Positions 36,671-45,765 of a stretch of 64,000 bases of DNA are shown here, piece by piece (the first letter of the stretch is position 1; each line of letters starts with the position of its first letter). A program made the position numbers and the translations under genes. The stretch is from Clostridium beijerinckii (GTDB lineage Bacteria > Bacillota > Clostridia > Clostridiales > Clostridiaceae). The notes beneath the pieces were generated by a model. That model was not told where the DNA came from. It worked only from the letters and a program-made list of their open reading frames with translations, and did not search any database. The stretch spans positions 3,842,001-3,906,000 of the forward strand of contig CP029329.1 of NCBI GenBank assembly GCA_003129525.1, given 5' to 3'.

Positions 36671-37818
36671 TATTTTTTAATCCTCCTTAAAAATTTAAGT
36701 CCTTTTTCTAAAGTTTCTATTACATAATCTACTTCTTCTATTTTATTATCATCTGAAAAAGAAAATCTAATCCCTCCTGATATTTCATCATTTGTAAGTC
36801 CTAATGCTTTTAATACATAGCTCCCACCAATTTTTTCTCTTTCTTTAGATGAGCAAGCTGAACCTGTAGAAACATAAATTCCTGCTTCTTCCAAGAAGTG
36901 AAGTAATACCTCACCTTTTACTCCTTTAAATGATACATTTAAAATATATGGAGAAAAACTTTCATTTAATAAACTGTTAATTCTTATATCCTTTATATTA
37001 TGTAGTTTTTCAACGAATCTCTTTTTTATGTTAAAAACCTTTTTATAATTTTCATTCATATTTTCATAGGCTAAATTAGCTGCTAGGCTTAATCCCATTA
37101 TACCAGGTATATTTTGTGTACCAGCCCTTATTCCAAATTCTTGTGATCCACCCTCTATTAAAGGAATCACATTACTAGGCTTTTTAATATAAATAAAACC
37201 TGTTCCTTTCGGTCCATGAAATTTATGCCCACTTACAGTCAAAAAGTCTATATTCATTTTCTTAACATCTATATATAACTTACTATAACTTTGAACCCCA
37301 TCTACATGAAATTTAGTTCTTGTACTACCTTCCTTTATGATTTCTCCTATTGTTTTTAAATCTTGGATTACTCCAATTTCATTATTCACATGTATTATAG
37401 ATACAAGAACTGTTTCTTTAGTTATAGAATTCTTTAAATGTTCTAAATCAACTTTACCATTTTCATCTATTTTTACAAATGTAACCTTAACACCACCATC
37501 TTCTAACCTCTTTATTGTATTTAAAATAGATGCGTGTTCAAAAGGTGTTGTAATAAGATGGGTTCCTGGCTTTAAAATCCCCTTAAGAACTAAATTATTT
37601 CCTTCACTTCCACCCCCATTAAAATGTATTTCATTTTCACTAGCATTTATAGTCTTAGCTAAAGCTTCTCTACATTCCTTTATCTTTCGTTCGCTTTTCA
37701 ATCCCAAATTATGTAGTGAAGATGGATTTCCATAAAACTCTTTCATTCCAAAGGCTACTTCATCAATAATCTTATCTAAAGGCTTTGTTGTTGAGCTATT
37801 ATCAAAATAAACTTCCAT
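36670..37818 (-). CDS. Cysteine desulfurase, NifS/IscS family (ThiI partner)
   Basis: 382 aa. PLP-binding Lys 199 in SGHKFHGPKG, catalytic Cys 322 in STGSACSSKE, and the SSTTKP N-terminus. The translationally coupled thiI downstream implies a role like Bacillus NifZ: sulfur donor for tRNA 4-thiouridine. A wider role in Fe-S assembly cannot be excluded. The SACSS loop is the short type-II-like or group-specific form, with no long IscU-interacting tail visible. Confidence 0.93.
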   Translation of the reverse strand: MEVYFDNSSTTKPLDKIIDEVAFGMKEFYGNPSSLHNLGLKSERKIKECREALAKTINASENEIHFNGGGSEGNNLVLKGILKPGTHLITTPFEHASILNTIKRLEDGGVKVTFVKIDENGKVDLEHLKNSITKETVLVSIIHVNNEIGVIQDLKTIGEIIKEGSTRTKFHVDGVQSYSKLYIDVKKMNIDFLTVSGHKFHGPKGTGFIYIKKPSNVIPLIEGGSQEFGIRAGTQNIPGIMGLSLAANLAYENMNENYKKVFNIKKRFVEKLHNIKDIRINSLLNESFSPYILNVSFKGVKGEVLLHFLEEAGIYVSTGSACSSKEREKIGGSYVLKALGLTNDEISGGIRFSFSDDNKIEEVDYVIETLEKGLKFLRRIKK

Positions 37819-38009
37819 TAAATCTTCTTCCTTTCAAGTTTATACTCCTTTTTTCTATTCCACTCCCAATCACTGACTTTTCTTATAAACTTACTATGTA
37901 ATATACATGTTTTATTATAACAAAAAAACAATATCTGCATAGTCCCTTTTATGAATTAAGTGACATAAAAAATACTTATTCAAAATATAAAAAGTAAATA
38001 TCAAATTTA

Positions 38010-38828
38010 TTAGTTATCTCCAGTTCTATCTTTACCATCTTTTTTTAATTTAACTATCTCTGCTTCCTGTTCTTCTATAATCTTTTTATAATTTATTTCC
38101 TTTTTTCCCCATTCCTTACTCAGATTATTAATTAATGATGCCATTTCATCTGCGCTTCCTACAATTCTATTGAATAATAACAAATTAGATTGTAGAATCT
38201 CAGGAATTTCATCATGTGAATATCGAAGTCTATGGTCTATTTCACCATAACCTTCTTCAAAAATTGTTCTAACTTGTATTTCCGCAATAACCTTTTGGCT
38301 AGTTGGATAAAATTCTACTAAGTAATGTACTGAACGATATCCTGAAGCTTTTGACCTTACTTCAATATTTTCATCTTCAAAAACCTCTATATTATCTCCA
38401 TCCCTAACATTTGCTGTTATCTCAATAACCTTCCAAGTTTTTAAAATAAATTCATGTATTTCGTGCCATTGATCTTTAAATATATGTATAACCCTTATTC
38501 CTATCAAATCATTTATTTCATTCTTATAGTTATCTACTGTAAACTGAAATTCATCACCATATTTACTTTTTCTATCTTCTGTTTTTCTTATAACCTTTTC
38601 TATTAATCTATCTGGATCCTTAATTCTAGACTTAACCAAATGTACCATTTGTTGCGAACGCAATATATTAGCTATAAACTCAGCTTGATTTTCATATGAA
38701 TTTTTATATTCAATATAATCTTCATAAATTTCTTTAAGATTATTAATGTTAGTAATGTTTTTAGGAATTATTTTCTTAGAGTGTGGACATTTTAATAGAA
38801 ATTCATCTATATTAAAACTCTTTTTCAA
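38010..38828 (-). CDS. RelA/SpoT-domain protein, (p)ppGpp synthetase-like
   Basis: 272 aa. A single nucleotidyltransferase (synthetase) domain with DLIGIRVIHIF, GYRSVHYLVEF and AEIQVRTIFEEGYGEIDHRLRY, the last being the G-loop/synthetase signature. There is no HD hydrolase, TGS or ACT domain, so it is a small alarmone synthetase-like protein; the ~100-residue N-terminal helical region and a C-terminal coiled coil (EWGKKEINYKKIIEEQEAEIVKLKK) are extra compared with RelP/RelQ. Cytosolic. Divergent from hcp. Confidence 0.85.
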   Translation of the reverse strand: MKKSFNIDEFLLKCPHSKKIIPKNITNINNLKEIYEDYIEYKNSYENQAEFIANILRSQQMVHLVKSRIKDPDRLIEKVIRKTEDRKSKYGDEFQFTVDNYKNEINDLIGIRVIHIFKDQWHEIHEFILKTWKVIEITANVRDGDNIEVFEDENIEVRSKASGYRSVHYLVEFYPTSQKVIAEIQVRTIFEEGYGEIDHRLRYSHDEIPEILQSNLLLFNRIVGSADEMASLINNLSKEWGKKEINYKKIIEEQEAEIVKLKKDGKDRTGDN

Positions 38829-38942
38829 TATTACACCATCCTTTTATTTACCTAATTATTCTTTATTACTTTATATTTATTATACTACATTAATATTACT
38901 CTAAAAAATACAGATAAATTTCTCACTAATTATATATTTTAG

Positions 38943-38999
38943 TTGCATATTTTAATCATTATATGTAAAATTAAGTTAGAGTATTAATAATATTCTAAC
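38943..38999 (+). promoter_or_regulatory. hcp promoter with 25-bp palindrome over the start site
   Basis: TTGCAT (38943-38948), 17 nt, TAAAAT (38966-38971). Positions 38975-38999 form a palindrome of two 12-bp arms around a central A (left arm GTTAGAGTATTA) with one G-T mismatch, covering the expected transcription start. Operator-like. Confidence 0.65.
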
Positions 39000-39022
39000 A
39001 ATTTGTCTAAGGGGGAATATCT

Positions 39023-40666
39023 ATGCAAGAAGAAATGTTTTGTTACCAATGTGAACAAACAGCTGGAGGAAAAGGATGTACCAAAATTGGCGTTTGTGGA
39101 AAAACTCCGGAAATTGCAGGAATGCAAGATTTATTAATTTACCAATTAAAGGGTATTAGTTCTTATTGTACTAAATTGTTAAAAAAAGGTGAAAAAATTG
39201 ATAAACACATAGTTTCTTTTGTTGAAGATTCTTTGTTTATGACATTAACAAATGTAAATTTTGATCCTGAAGTTCATCTAAAGGCGTTAAAAAAATCTCA
39301 AAACATAAAAGAAGAACTAAGACAAAAAGTTCAAGAAGAAGTAACAACTTCAGAAGCCCTATATAATTTAAGTGATTCAAAAGATGAAATACTTGAAGAT
39401 TCTAAAAAAGCAGGTATTATGTATGATGAAAACTTAGATCCAGATATTCGTTCTGTTAGAGAAACTATAAAATATGGATTAAAAGGTATTGCTGCCTATT
39501 CTCATCAAGCAAGATTTGTAAACTATAATAGCGATGAAGTAGATGAATTTTATTTCAAAGCTTTAGCTGGACTAGCTGATATTAGTTTAACTCTCGATGA
39601 TTTAATTAAATTATTAGTAGAAACCGGAAGTATAAGTGTTAAAATTATGGAGTTGTTAGATACTGCTAACAATAACTTATATAATTCTCCTTCTCCTACA
39701 AAAGTAAATGTTAGCATAAAAAAAGGACCATTTATTATAGTATCTGGTCATGATTTAAAAGATTTAGAAATGTTACTTAAACAAACTGAAGGAAAAGGCA
39801 TAAATATTTATACTCATGGTGAAATGTTACCTTCTCATGGATATCCTGAATTAAATAAATATCCTCATTTAGTAGGTAACTTTGGAAGTGCATGGCAAAA
39901 TCAACAAAAAGAATTTGATAACATACCTGGTTGTATTTTAATGACAACAAACTGTTTAATGAAACCTAGAGATTCCTATAAAGATAGAATATTTTCAACT
40001 AGCGTTGTTGGTTGGAATGGAATTAAACATATAGCAAAAGATCAAAATAGTAATAAAGACTTCTCTGAAATAATAAATAAAGCTTTAGAATTAGGCGGAT
40101 TTGAAAAAGATGAAGAAGTTAAAGAAATATTAGTTGGCTTTGGTCATAAAGCAACCTTAAGTCATGCTGATACAATTATAAATGCAGTTAAAGACGGAAA
40201 GGTTAAGCACTTCTTCTTAATTGGTGGTTGTGATGGAGCAAAACCTGGAAGAAATTATTATACTGAATTTGCAGAAAAGGTACCTAAAGATTGTATTATT
40301 CTTACATTAGCTTGTGGGAAATATCGTTTTAACAAATTAGAGTTTGGTGAAGTTGCAGGACTTCCAAGGTTGCTCGATGTTGGACAATGCAATGATGCTT
40401 ATTCTGCTGTTAGAATAGCTTTAGCTCTGGCTGATGCATTCAAATGCGGAATTAATGATTTACCTTTAGCAATAGTACTTTCTTGGTATGAACAAAAAGC
40501 TGTAGCTGATCTTTTAGCATTGCTTTCATTAGGAGTAAAAGGAATTTACATTGGTCCAAGCTTACCAGCGTTCCTAAGCCCTAATGTTCTACAATTCTTA
40601 GTTGATAATTTTGACATCAAACCAATTAGCACACCAGATAATGATTTGAAACAAATATTATCATAA
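39023..40666 (+). CDS. hcp: Hybrid-cluster protein (hydroxylamine / NO reductase)
   Basis: 547 aa. N-terminal 4Fe-4S motif C7-x2-C10-x8-C19-x5-C25, and hybrid 4Fe-2S-2O cluster ligands in GEMLPSHGYPEL, ILMTTNCLMKP and LACGKYRF. It reduces hydroxylamine in vitro and NO in vivo, protecting against nitrosative stress in anaerobes. AAGGGGGAATATCT precedes the ATG. No hcr reductase gene is adjacent. A palindrome at the promoter suggests a nitrosative- or redox-responsive repressor. Confidence 0.97.
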   Translation: MQEEMFCYQCEQTAGGKGCTKIGVCGKTPEIAGMQDLLIYQLKGISSYCTKLLKKGEKIDKHIVSFVEDSLFMTLTNVNFDPEVHLKALKKSQNIKEELRQKVQEEVTTSEALYNLSDSKDEILEDSKKAGIMYDENLDPDIRSVRETIKYGLKGIAAYSHQARFVNYNSDEVDEFYFKALAGLADISLTLDDLIKLLVETGSISVKIMELLDTANNNLYNSPSPTKVNVSIKKGPFIIVSGHDLKDLEMLLKQTEGKGINIYTHGEMLPSHGYPELNKYPHLVGNFGSAWQNQQKEFDNIPGCILMTTNCLMKPRDSYKDRIFSTSVVGWNGIKHIAKDQNSNKDFSEIINKALELGGFEKDEEVKEILVGFGHKATLSHADTIINAVKDGKVKHFFLIGGCDGAKPGRNYYTEFAEKVPKDCIILTLACGKYRFNKLEFGEVAGLPRLLDVGQCNDAYSAVRIALALADAFKCGINDLPLAIVLSWYEQKAVADLLALLSLGVKGIYIGPSLPAFLSPNVLQFLVDNFDIKPISTPDNDLKQILS

Positions 40667-40756
40667 TATATATACAATTAACAATGTACAATTAACAGTT
40701 AAGAATGAATGATGAAATTTTACCATTTTAATTTAAGCTTATATTATAGATATATT

Positions 40757-40816
40757 AATAAAGTTTCTGCTAATTAGCTTATAGATTACATCTATAACTT
40801 TAGTAGAAACTTTATT
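40757..40816 (+). terminator. Terminator of hcp
   Basis: A 17-bp stem with one mismatch, AATAAAGTTTCTGCTAA / TTAGTAGAAACTTTATT, then TTAT. The spacer before it contains AATTAAC-type repeat words. Confidence 0.75.
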
Positions 40817-40920
40817 TTATCTGTTAATTTTATGTTCTGCATAACTTTCATAAATCTTTCTAATACATATTTTCATTAGCATTTCAACATTAATAAATTC
40901 TGTTATTTGTGTACTAAAAA

Positions 40921-40966
40921 ATAAGAAGAACTTAAACCTTTTATCTTAGGTTAAAATTCTCCTTAT
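40921..40966 (-). terminator. Terminator of the DEAD-box helicase gene
   Basis: On the minus strand an 18-nt arm pairs with several G-U (ATAAGGAGAATTTTAACC with GGTTTAAGTTCTTCTTAT), then TTTTTTAG. Confidence 0.8.
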
Positions 40967-40986
40967 ATGTACAATATTAACTTTTA

Positions 40987-42456
40987 TTATTTACTAAAAC
41001 TTTTTCTTCTAGGTTCATTTTTCTTTGGCGTAAAAAATGTGCTTTTAGATGTAGTTTTATTTCCAACTACTCCAGTTTTAGTTCCCGTCATTCCAGTTTT
41101 AGTTGTATTTTTATTTTCTGTAATTGATGTTTTAGTTACAGTTCTATTTCCTGCGATTGCAGTTTTAGCTACATTGTTATTACCTGTCTTTGTAACTTTA
41201 GATGTACTTTGGTTTCCAGTAGTTGAAGTTTTAGATGTATTTCCTGTTCCTTTAGCTTTAGGAGTATAACCAAATCTAGCTCTATTCCCTGTTGCTTTAG
41301 TCTTAGGACTTGGTGTTAAATTCACCATTGGGTATTTATGTCCTTCAATTACATCTATTTTCTTTTTAATCAATTTTTCTATATCTTTTACATATGGTAT
41401 TTCATCTACATCACTAAATGATATAGCTATTCCACGTTGCCCTGCTCTTCCTGTTCTTCCAATTCTATGTACATAAGTTTCTGGTATATTAGGTAAACCG
41501 TAATTAATTACATGTGACAATTCATCAATGTCAATTCCTCTTGCTGCTATATCTGTAGCTATTAATACTTGTATTTTTTTGTCTTTAAAGTTTTGTAATG
41601 CTTCTTGTCTAGCATTTTGAGATTTATTCCCATGAATTGCTTTTGCTCCTATTTGTGAATCTTCCAAATACTTTACCAATCTATTAGCATCACTTTTAGT
41701 TCTTGTGAAAACTAATGCTGATTTAATTTCATCTGTTTTTAATAAGCTTATTAATAGCTTTTTCTTATTAGTTTTATCTACATAGTATAGTGATTGTTCA
41801 ATCTTATCAACTGTTGATGATACAGGTGTTACTTCTACTACAACTGGATCTACTAAAAGTGTGCTTATTAATTTTTTAATTTCGTTCGGCATAGTTGCTG
41901 AAAAGAATAATGTTTGTCTTTTTTTAGGAATATATCTTATAATTTTTTTTACATCATTTATAAATCCCATATCTAGCATTCTATCAGCTTCATCTAATAT
42001 GAATATTTCTATTTCACTTAAATCTATAATTTTTTGATTTACTAAATCATTTAATCTTCCTGGTGTTGCTATTAATATATCTACACCTTTTCTTAATACT
42101 TCTTCTTGTGGTTTTTGTGATACTCCACCAAATATTACAGCACTTTTTAAATTCAAGTTTTTACCATATGATTGAAAGTTATCATATATTTGTATTGCTA
42201 ACTCTCTTGTTGGTGTTAAAATTAGTGCTTGTATTTTTTTCTTCTTTGCAGTTTTACTTGCATTGTGTAATAACTGTAGTGTAGGTATTGCAAAAGCAGC
42301 AGTTTTACCGGTTCCTGTTTGTGCACATCCTAACAAATCTTTTCCTAGTAAAATTGATGGAATTGCTTCTTCCTGTATTTTACTAGCTTCTTTATAATTT
42401 TCATCTTTCAATGCTTTTAATATTGGTTCTATTATTTTTAATTCTTCAAATTTCAT
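40987..42456 (-). CDS. DEAD-box ATP-dependent RNA helicase with repetitive C-terminal tail
   Basis: 489 aa, RhlE/CshA-like. Walker A AQTGTGKT (45-52), PTRELA, GG, TPGRLND, LDEADRMLDMG, SAT, and C-terminal VFTRTKS, ATDIAARGIDI, HRIGRTGRAG. Residues ~385-489 are a low-complexity tail with an ~11-residue imperfect repeat built on KTxxTGNxxxx and basic ends; probably a disordered RNA-binding tail. A hairpin with U-run lies in the leader 37 nt before the start, as expected for attenuation. Likely roles are RNA unwinding in cold adaptation or ribosome assembly. Confidence 0.94.
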   Translation of the reverse strand: MKFEELKIIEPILKALKDENYKEASKIQEEAIPSILLGKDLLGCAQTGTGKTAAFAIPTLQLLHNASKTAKKKKIQALILTPTRELAIQIYDNFQSYGKNLNLKSAVIFGGVSQKPQEEVLRKGVDILIATPGRLNDLVNQKIIDLSEIEIFILDEADRMLDMGFINDVKKIIRYIPKKRQTLFFSATMPNEIKKLISTLLVDPVVVEVTPVSSTVDKIEQSLYYVDKTNKKKLLISLLKTDEIKSALVFTRTKSDANRLVKYLEDSQIGAKAIHGNKSQNARQEALQNFKDKKIQVLIATDIAARGIDIDELSHVINYGLPNIPETYVHRIGRTGRAGQRGIAISFSDVDEIPYVKDIEKLIKKKIDVIEGHKYPMVNLTPSPKTKATGNRARFGYTPKAKGTGNTSKTSTTGNQSTSKVTKTGNNNVAKTAIAGNRTVTKTSITENKNTTKTGMTGTKTGVVGNKTTSKSTFFTPKKNEPRRKSFSK

Positions 42457-42492
42457 ATATTATATATCTTCCCTCTTTTTCTTTAGCACAAC

Positions 42493-42521
42493 AAAAATGG
42501 CCATGATTAATAGCCATTTTT
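42493..42521 (-). terminator. Leader terminator (attenuator candidate) ahead of the DEAD-box gene
   Basis: AAAAATGGC / GCCATTTTT stem with an 11-nt loop. On the minus strand it runs into TTTTTG, 37 nt before the helicase ATG. No upstream gene on that strand would need it, so it may be a regulated leader terminator. Confidence 0.5.
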
Positions 42522-42928
42522 TATTAATACTTAAATCTATTTTCATAAGTATAACATGGTTTACGTAATATAGATAGCTTTATATTATTTAGACTTTAAT
42601 AAATACCACTGTATTTCCAAACACACCCCAACTTCTTTTATAGCAAACATCTTCTGTATTTCTGCTTTAAGAATAAATGAAGTACAATGTCATGGATATA
42701 ATTCTTTTATCATTAGTTACCTCTTTTACATATTTCACTATATTGCAAATCCCACTATCACAACATCCCGTAAATTAATCTGTTATATCTTCATTCTATA
42801 CAATATTTTTGCAATGACGAGTGCATATATTCCTTGATGTAATGTAAAAAGTACTTTATCATATTATTTAATACAACGTGCGATTTTATCTAAACAACAA
42901 TTAAATTATTAGGAAGGATGTTTTTTAT
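42522..42928. other. Gene-free spacer
   Basis: AT-rich. On the minus strand a short open stretch (about 42590-42690) ends LEIQWYLLKSK but has no supported start; it could be a decayed gene end. A good ribosome binding site AGGAAGG for the AraC gene lies at the right end. Confidence 0.3.
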
Positions 42929-43801
42929 ATGCACGACAAAGATTCTAGTAATAAATCAGGGTATTTAAACAAAGATTTTCAACTCTTTCATTTGAAAGAT
43001 AAAAAAAATCAAGATTTTGAATTTCATTATCATGATTTTAATAAGATAATAATATTTCTTTCTGGACAAGTTGTTTATTTAATTGAGGGAAAAGCTTATT
43101 ATTTAAAACCATGGGATATTTTACTTGTAAATAACCATGATGTTCATAAACCTATTATTGATTCTTCTGAAACTTATGAAAGAATAGTTATTTGGGTTAA
43201 CCCAGATTTTATAGAAAATCATAATTATGAAAATTGTGATCTTTTAACATGCTTTAAATTGGCAAATGAAAAAAACTTCAACCTTATTCGACTTGAAGCT
43301 AAATTTCAAAGCAATATACAATTTATAACAAAATCACTAGAAGCATCTATTAATTCAAATGACTTCGGTAGTAAGCTTTTAAATAATTCATTATTTATTC
43401 AACTACTTGTATATTTAAACAGAGTACATCTTGGCAATATGTATTTAAACAATGACGATGCACTTAAATATGATAAACAAATTGAAAAAATATTAAAATA
43501 TATTAACAGTAATTTATGTACAGATCTTTCTATTGAATTTTTATCTCAAAAATTTTATATTAGCAAATATTATCTTATGCATAAGTTTAAAAAAGAAACC
43601 GGGTATACTCTTCACAACTATGTAATTCAAAAAAGACTTTTGATGGCAAAAGATCTTATAACAAATGGAGAAACCATTACTAAGACTTATATACAATGTG
43701 GTTTTAATGATTACTCCTGCTTTCTGCGTTCCTTTAAAAATATTTTCCATAAATCTCCCAGTGAATTTTCACCTAAGAATAAAAGAATTATCTTAAAATA
43801 A
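42929..43801 (+). CDS. AraC-family transcriptional regulator with cupin sensor domain
   Basis: 290 aa. N-terminal cupin (FHYHDFNKIIIFLSGQVVYLIEGKAYYLKPWDILLVNNHDVHKP, ~30-90) for ligand sensing; two helix-turn-helix motifs at the C-terminus (~190-285), with LSIEFLSQKFYISKYYLMHKFKKETG and TYIQCGFNDYSCFLRSFKNIFHKSPSEF. The target is not evident; neighbouring msrA is convergent. The C-terminal codons overlap a perfect terminator stem. Confidence 0.92.
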   Translation: MHDKDSSNKSGYLNKDFQLFHLKDKKNQDFEFHYHDFNKIIIFLSGQVVYLIEGKAYYLKPWDILLVNNHDVHKPIIDSSETYERIVIWVNPDFIENHNYENCDLLTCFKLANEKNFNLIRLEAKFQSNIQFITKSLEASINSNDFGSKLLNNSLFIQLLVYLNRVHLGNMYLNNDDALKYDKQIEKILKYINSNLCTDLSIEFLSQKFYISKYYLMHKFKKETGYTLHNYVIQKRLLMAKDLITNGETITKTYIQCGFNDYSCFLRSFKNIFHKSPSEFSPKNKRIILK

Positions 43802-43825
43802 TTTATATTTTAAGATAATTCTTTT
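43781..43825. terminator. Bidirectional terminator between AraC gene and msrA
   Basis: Perfect 19-bp inverted repeat (43781-43799 / 43807-43825) overlapping the AraC stop codon; T-run on both strands. Confidence 0.9.
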
Positions 43826-43827
43826 AA

Positions 43828-44301
43828 CTAATCAAATTTTATATGACAGTATCCAGTTGGATTTTTCTCTAAATAATCTTGATGATATTCTTCTGCTGTA
43901 TAATATCTTTCTAACGGTTTAACTTCAGTTACAACATGATCTTTATATTGCTCTTGTATTTTCATTTTATTTTTATTAATTATATATAAATCTGATTCAT
44001 CAGTATAATAAATTCCACTTCTATATTGAGTTCCTACATCACCGGCTTGCCTATTTACTGCTGTAGGATCAATTACACTCCAAAACTTATCTAGCACGCT
44101 CTCTAATGGAACAACTTTTTCATCATAAGTAATATAACATACCTCTACAAAATCTGTGTCATTATAACACACTTCTTTATAAGTTGGATTTTCTGTTTTT
44201 CCATTTGCATATCCTACTTCAGTTTTTACTACTCCTGGTATCATCGCGAAGAATTTTTCCACACCCCAGAAACAGCCTCCACCTAAAACTATTTTTTTCA
44301 T
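43828..44301 (-). CDS. msrA: Peptide methionine-S-sulfoxide reductase
   Basis: 157 aa, full length. Catalytic Cys10 in GGGCFWG, encoded by TGT, so it is not the selenocysteine form known in some clostridia. GYANG, YHQDYL and GTQYRSGIYY motifs are present. Stand-alone, without msrB fusion. Repairs oxidised methionine in proteins. SigA promoter at 44323-44352. Confidence 0.97.
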   Translation of the reverse strand: MKKIVLGGGCFWGVEKFFAMIPGVVKTEVGYANGKTENPTYKEVCYNDTDFVEVCYITYDEKVVPLESVLDKFWSVIDPTAVNRQAGDVGTQYRSGIYYTDESDLYIINKNKMKIQEQYKDHVVTEVKPLERYYTAEEYHQDYLEKNPTGYCHIKFD

Positions 44302-44322
44302 ATTATCACATCCTTTAATAGC

Positions 44323-44352
44323 ATTATAAATCTAAATAATACTACCTTGCAA
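44323..44352 (-). promoter_or_regulatory. SigA promoter of msrA
   Basis: Minus strand: TTGCAA (44347-44352), 18-nt spacer, TATAAT (44323-44328). Confidence 0.7.
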
Positions 44353-44469
44353 TTATATTTATGCATATTAGAATAACAAATAAAATGCCACGAGATAACC
44401 TTTCAAGAATCTTTTTCTTTTTGATTTAATTTTCCATTAAAATTAAATCAAAAATAACACTGAAAATAA

Positions 44470-44503
44470 AGATAGGATAATCTACTTTTTAATTATCCTA
44501 TCT
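44470..44503 (-). terminator. Terminator of the sigma / anti-sigma operon
   Basis: Perfect 12-bp stem AGATAGGATAAT / ATTATCCTATCT. T-rich on both sides (seven T on plus, TTTATTTTC on minus). Another perfect AT hairpin lies at 44418-44454. Confidence 0.85.
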
Positions 44504-44547
44504 TTTTTTATTATAATTTCATCTTAGTTTTTATAGAGTCTTATAAT

Positions 44548-45765
44548 TTAATCATTCTTATTTTTCTCTTTATTCTGTGAGTTTGAATTATTTCTCCCAC
44601 TACTGTTAGATTTTGAAGAGTTGCTGTTACTACTATTACTTTCTAAATCACTACTCTTTTCTGACTTAGAAGAATTATTATTTTCTTGTGACTTTACATT
44701 ATTACCATTATTTTGTTTTTCAGTTGTTATATCTGTAGTCTTTGTTTCGTCTGTAACATTATTATTTTCTTCTTTTTTTCTATTTACGTTACTATTTTCT
44801 TCTTTTTTAACACTACCATTATTGTCCTTATTATTAGAAACGTTACTATTACCTTTTTCTGTTTCTACAATTGTAGCTTCATCTGAATCAACAGATGTTT
44901 TAGATGAAGTTGCATCTTCAGTAACCACATCAGCATTCATATCAGTGCCTGTACTATTTTCTATAGTAGTTTCACCACTATCAATATTTTTTCTTAATTC
45001 CTTAGTTTTCTTTTGTATATCTTTTACTGAACTAGTTTTATAGTCTTCCACAGTTATTGTTGAATCTAATTCTTGAAGCTTTTGTATAAGATTTAACTTA
45101 CCAGGTGTTATTCCAAGTTTCCTTGCTTCATCTCTTCTTACAAGAGCCACTTTTTGAGTTTCAACCTCTGCTTCTGCATTATTGTCATTTAATGTTTCTT
45201 CTACAATTTCTTTTAAAGATTCGTCTAGCTCAGTTGCAACATCATCTTTATTTGTAGATGTTGTGATTTCGATTGCAGATAGACCATCTTCTTTTATGTA
45301 TCCTTCAGAAATTGCATTTGAAATCACAGTACTAACTGCCTTTTCAACATCAGTATTTACTAAATCAGTACCTTCTAGTATTTTTTGACCATCTTCATTA
45401 TAAGCCTCAACTGACACTACCTTGTCAAAAGTATTTACTCCTAATTCAACACTTGGATTAATATCCATACTAACATATGCCACTGGGTTTTTAGCATATG
45501 CATATCCACCTCCTGCTAAACTTAAAATCACACCAACTGATAGTGCTAACGCTATGTTTTTCTTCATCAAGATTTCTCCTAGCATATTATTTATTTTATT
45601 TTTTATTACATTGCTTTTATTATAATAACCTGTCTTTTTCTTTACAGACTTTTCAATACGTCTTCGAGTAGAAGAATCTAATAATAAGTTAATATCGTCA
45701 TCTAGTAGTAATTTAGTGTCTCTTATATTCAAATCATCTAATATGTCAAATAATTTATCTTCCAC
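44548..45765 (-). CDS. RsgI-like membrane anti-sigma factor, copy 1
   Basis: 405 aa from GTG 45765 (GGAGGG 9 nt upstream), directly abutting the sigma stop. Layout: cytosolic N-terminal ~66 residues, helical and charged, presumably binding the sigma factor; membrane segment ~70-91; RsgI-type extracytoplasmic domain (~92-235) with YVSMDINPSVELGVN, whose Asn-Pro (103-104) is the autocleavage bond in studied RsgI proteins; then a ~150-residue Ser/Asn/Lys/Glu-rich disordered tail. No carbohydrate-binding domain. An internal ATG (45567) at the membrane segment has its own AGGAGA 7 nt upstream, so a shorter product lacking the sigma-binding part is possible. The cytosolic part does not look like the standard RsgI N-domain. 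Confidence 0.85.
   Translation of the reverse strand: MEDKLFDILDDLNIRDTKLLLDDDINLLLDSSTRRRIEKSVKKKTGYYNKSNVIKNKINNMLGEILMKKNIALALSVGVILSLAGGGYAYAKNPVAYVSMDINPSVELGVNTFDKVVSVEAYNEDGQKILEGTDLVNTDVEKAVSTVISNAISEGYIKEDGLSAIEITTSTNKDDVATELDESLKEIVEETLNDNNAEAEVETQKVALVRRDEARKLGITPGKLNLIQKLQELDSTITVEDYKTSSVKDIQKKTKELRKNIDSGETTIENSTGTDMNADVVTEDATSSKTSVDSDEATIVETEKGNSNVSNNKDNNGSVKKEENSNVNRKKEENNNVTDETKTTDITTEKQNNGNNVKSQENNNSSKSEKSSDLESNSSNSNSSKSNSSGRNNSNSQNKEKNKND

Noticed and set aside
44418-44454. Second terminator between msrA and the anti-sigma gene
   Set aside because: Perfect 16-bp AT stem, but the T-run precedes the stem on each strand, so it is not an intrinsic terminator; 44470-44503 fits better.
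44621-45043. 140-codon plus-strand frame rich in Leu, Ser and Val
   Set aside because: Mirror of the low-complexity anti-sigma tail; no start site or family features.
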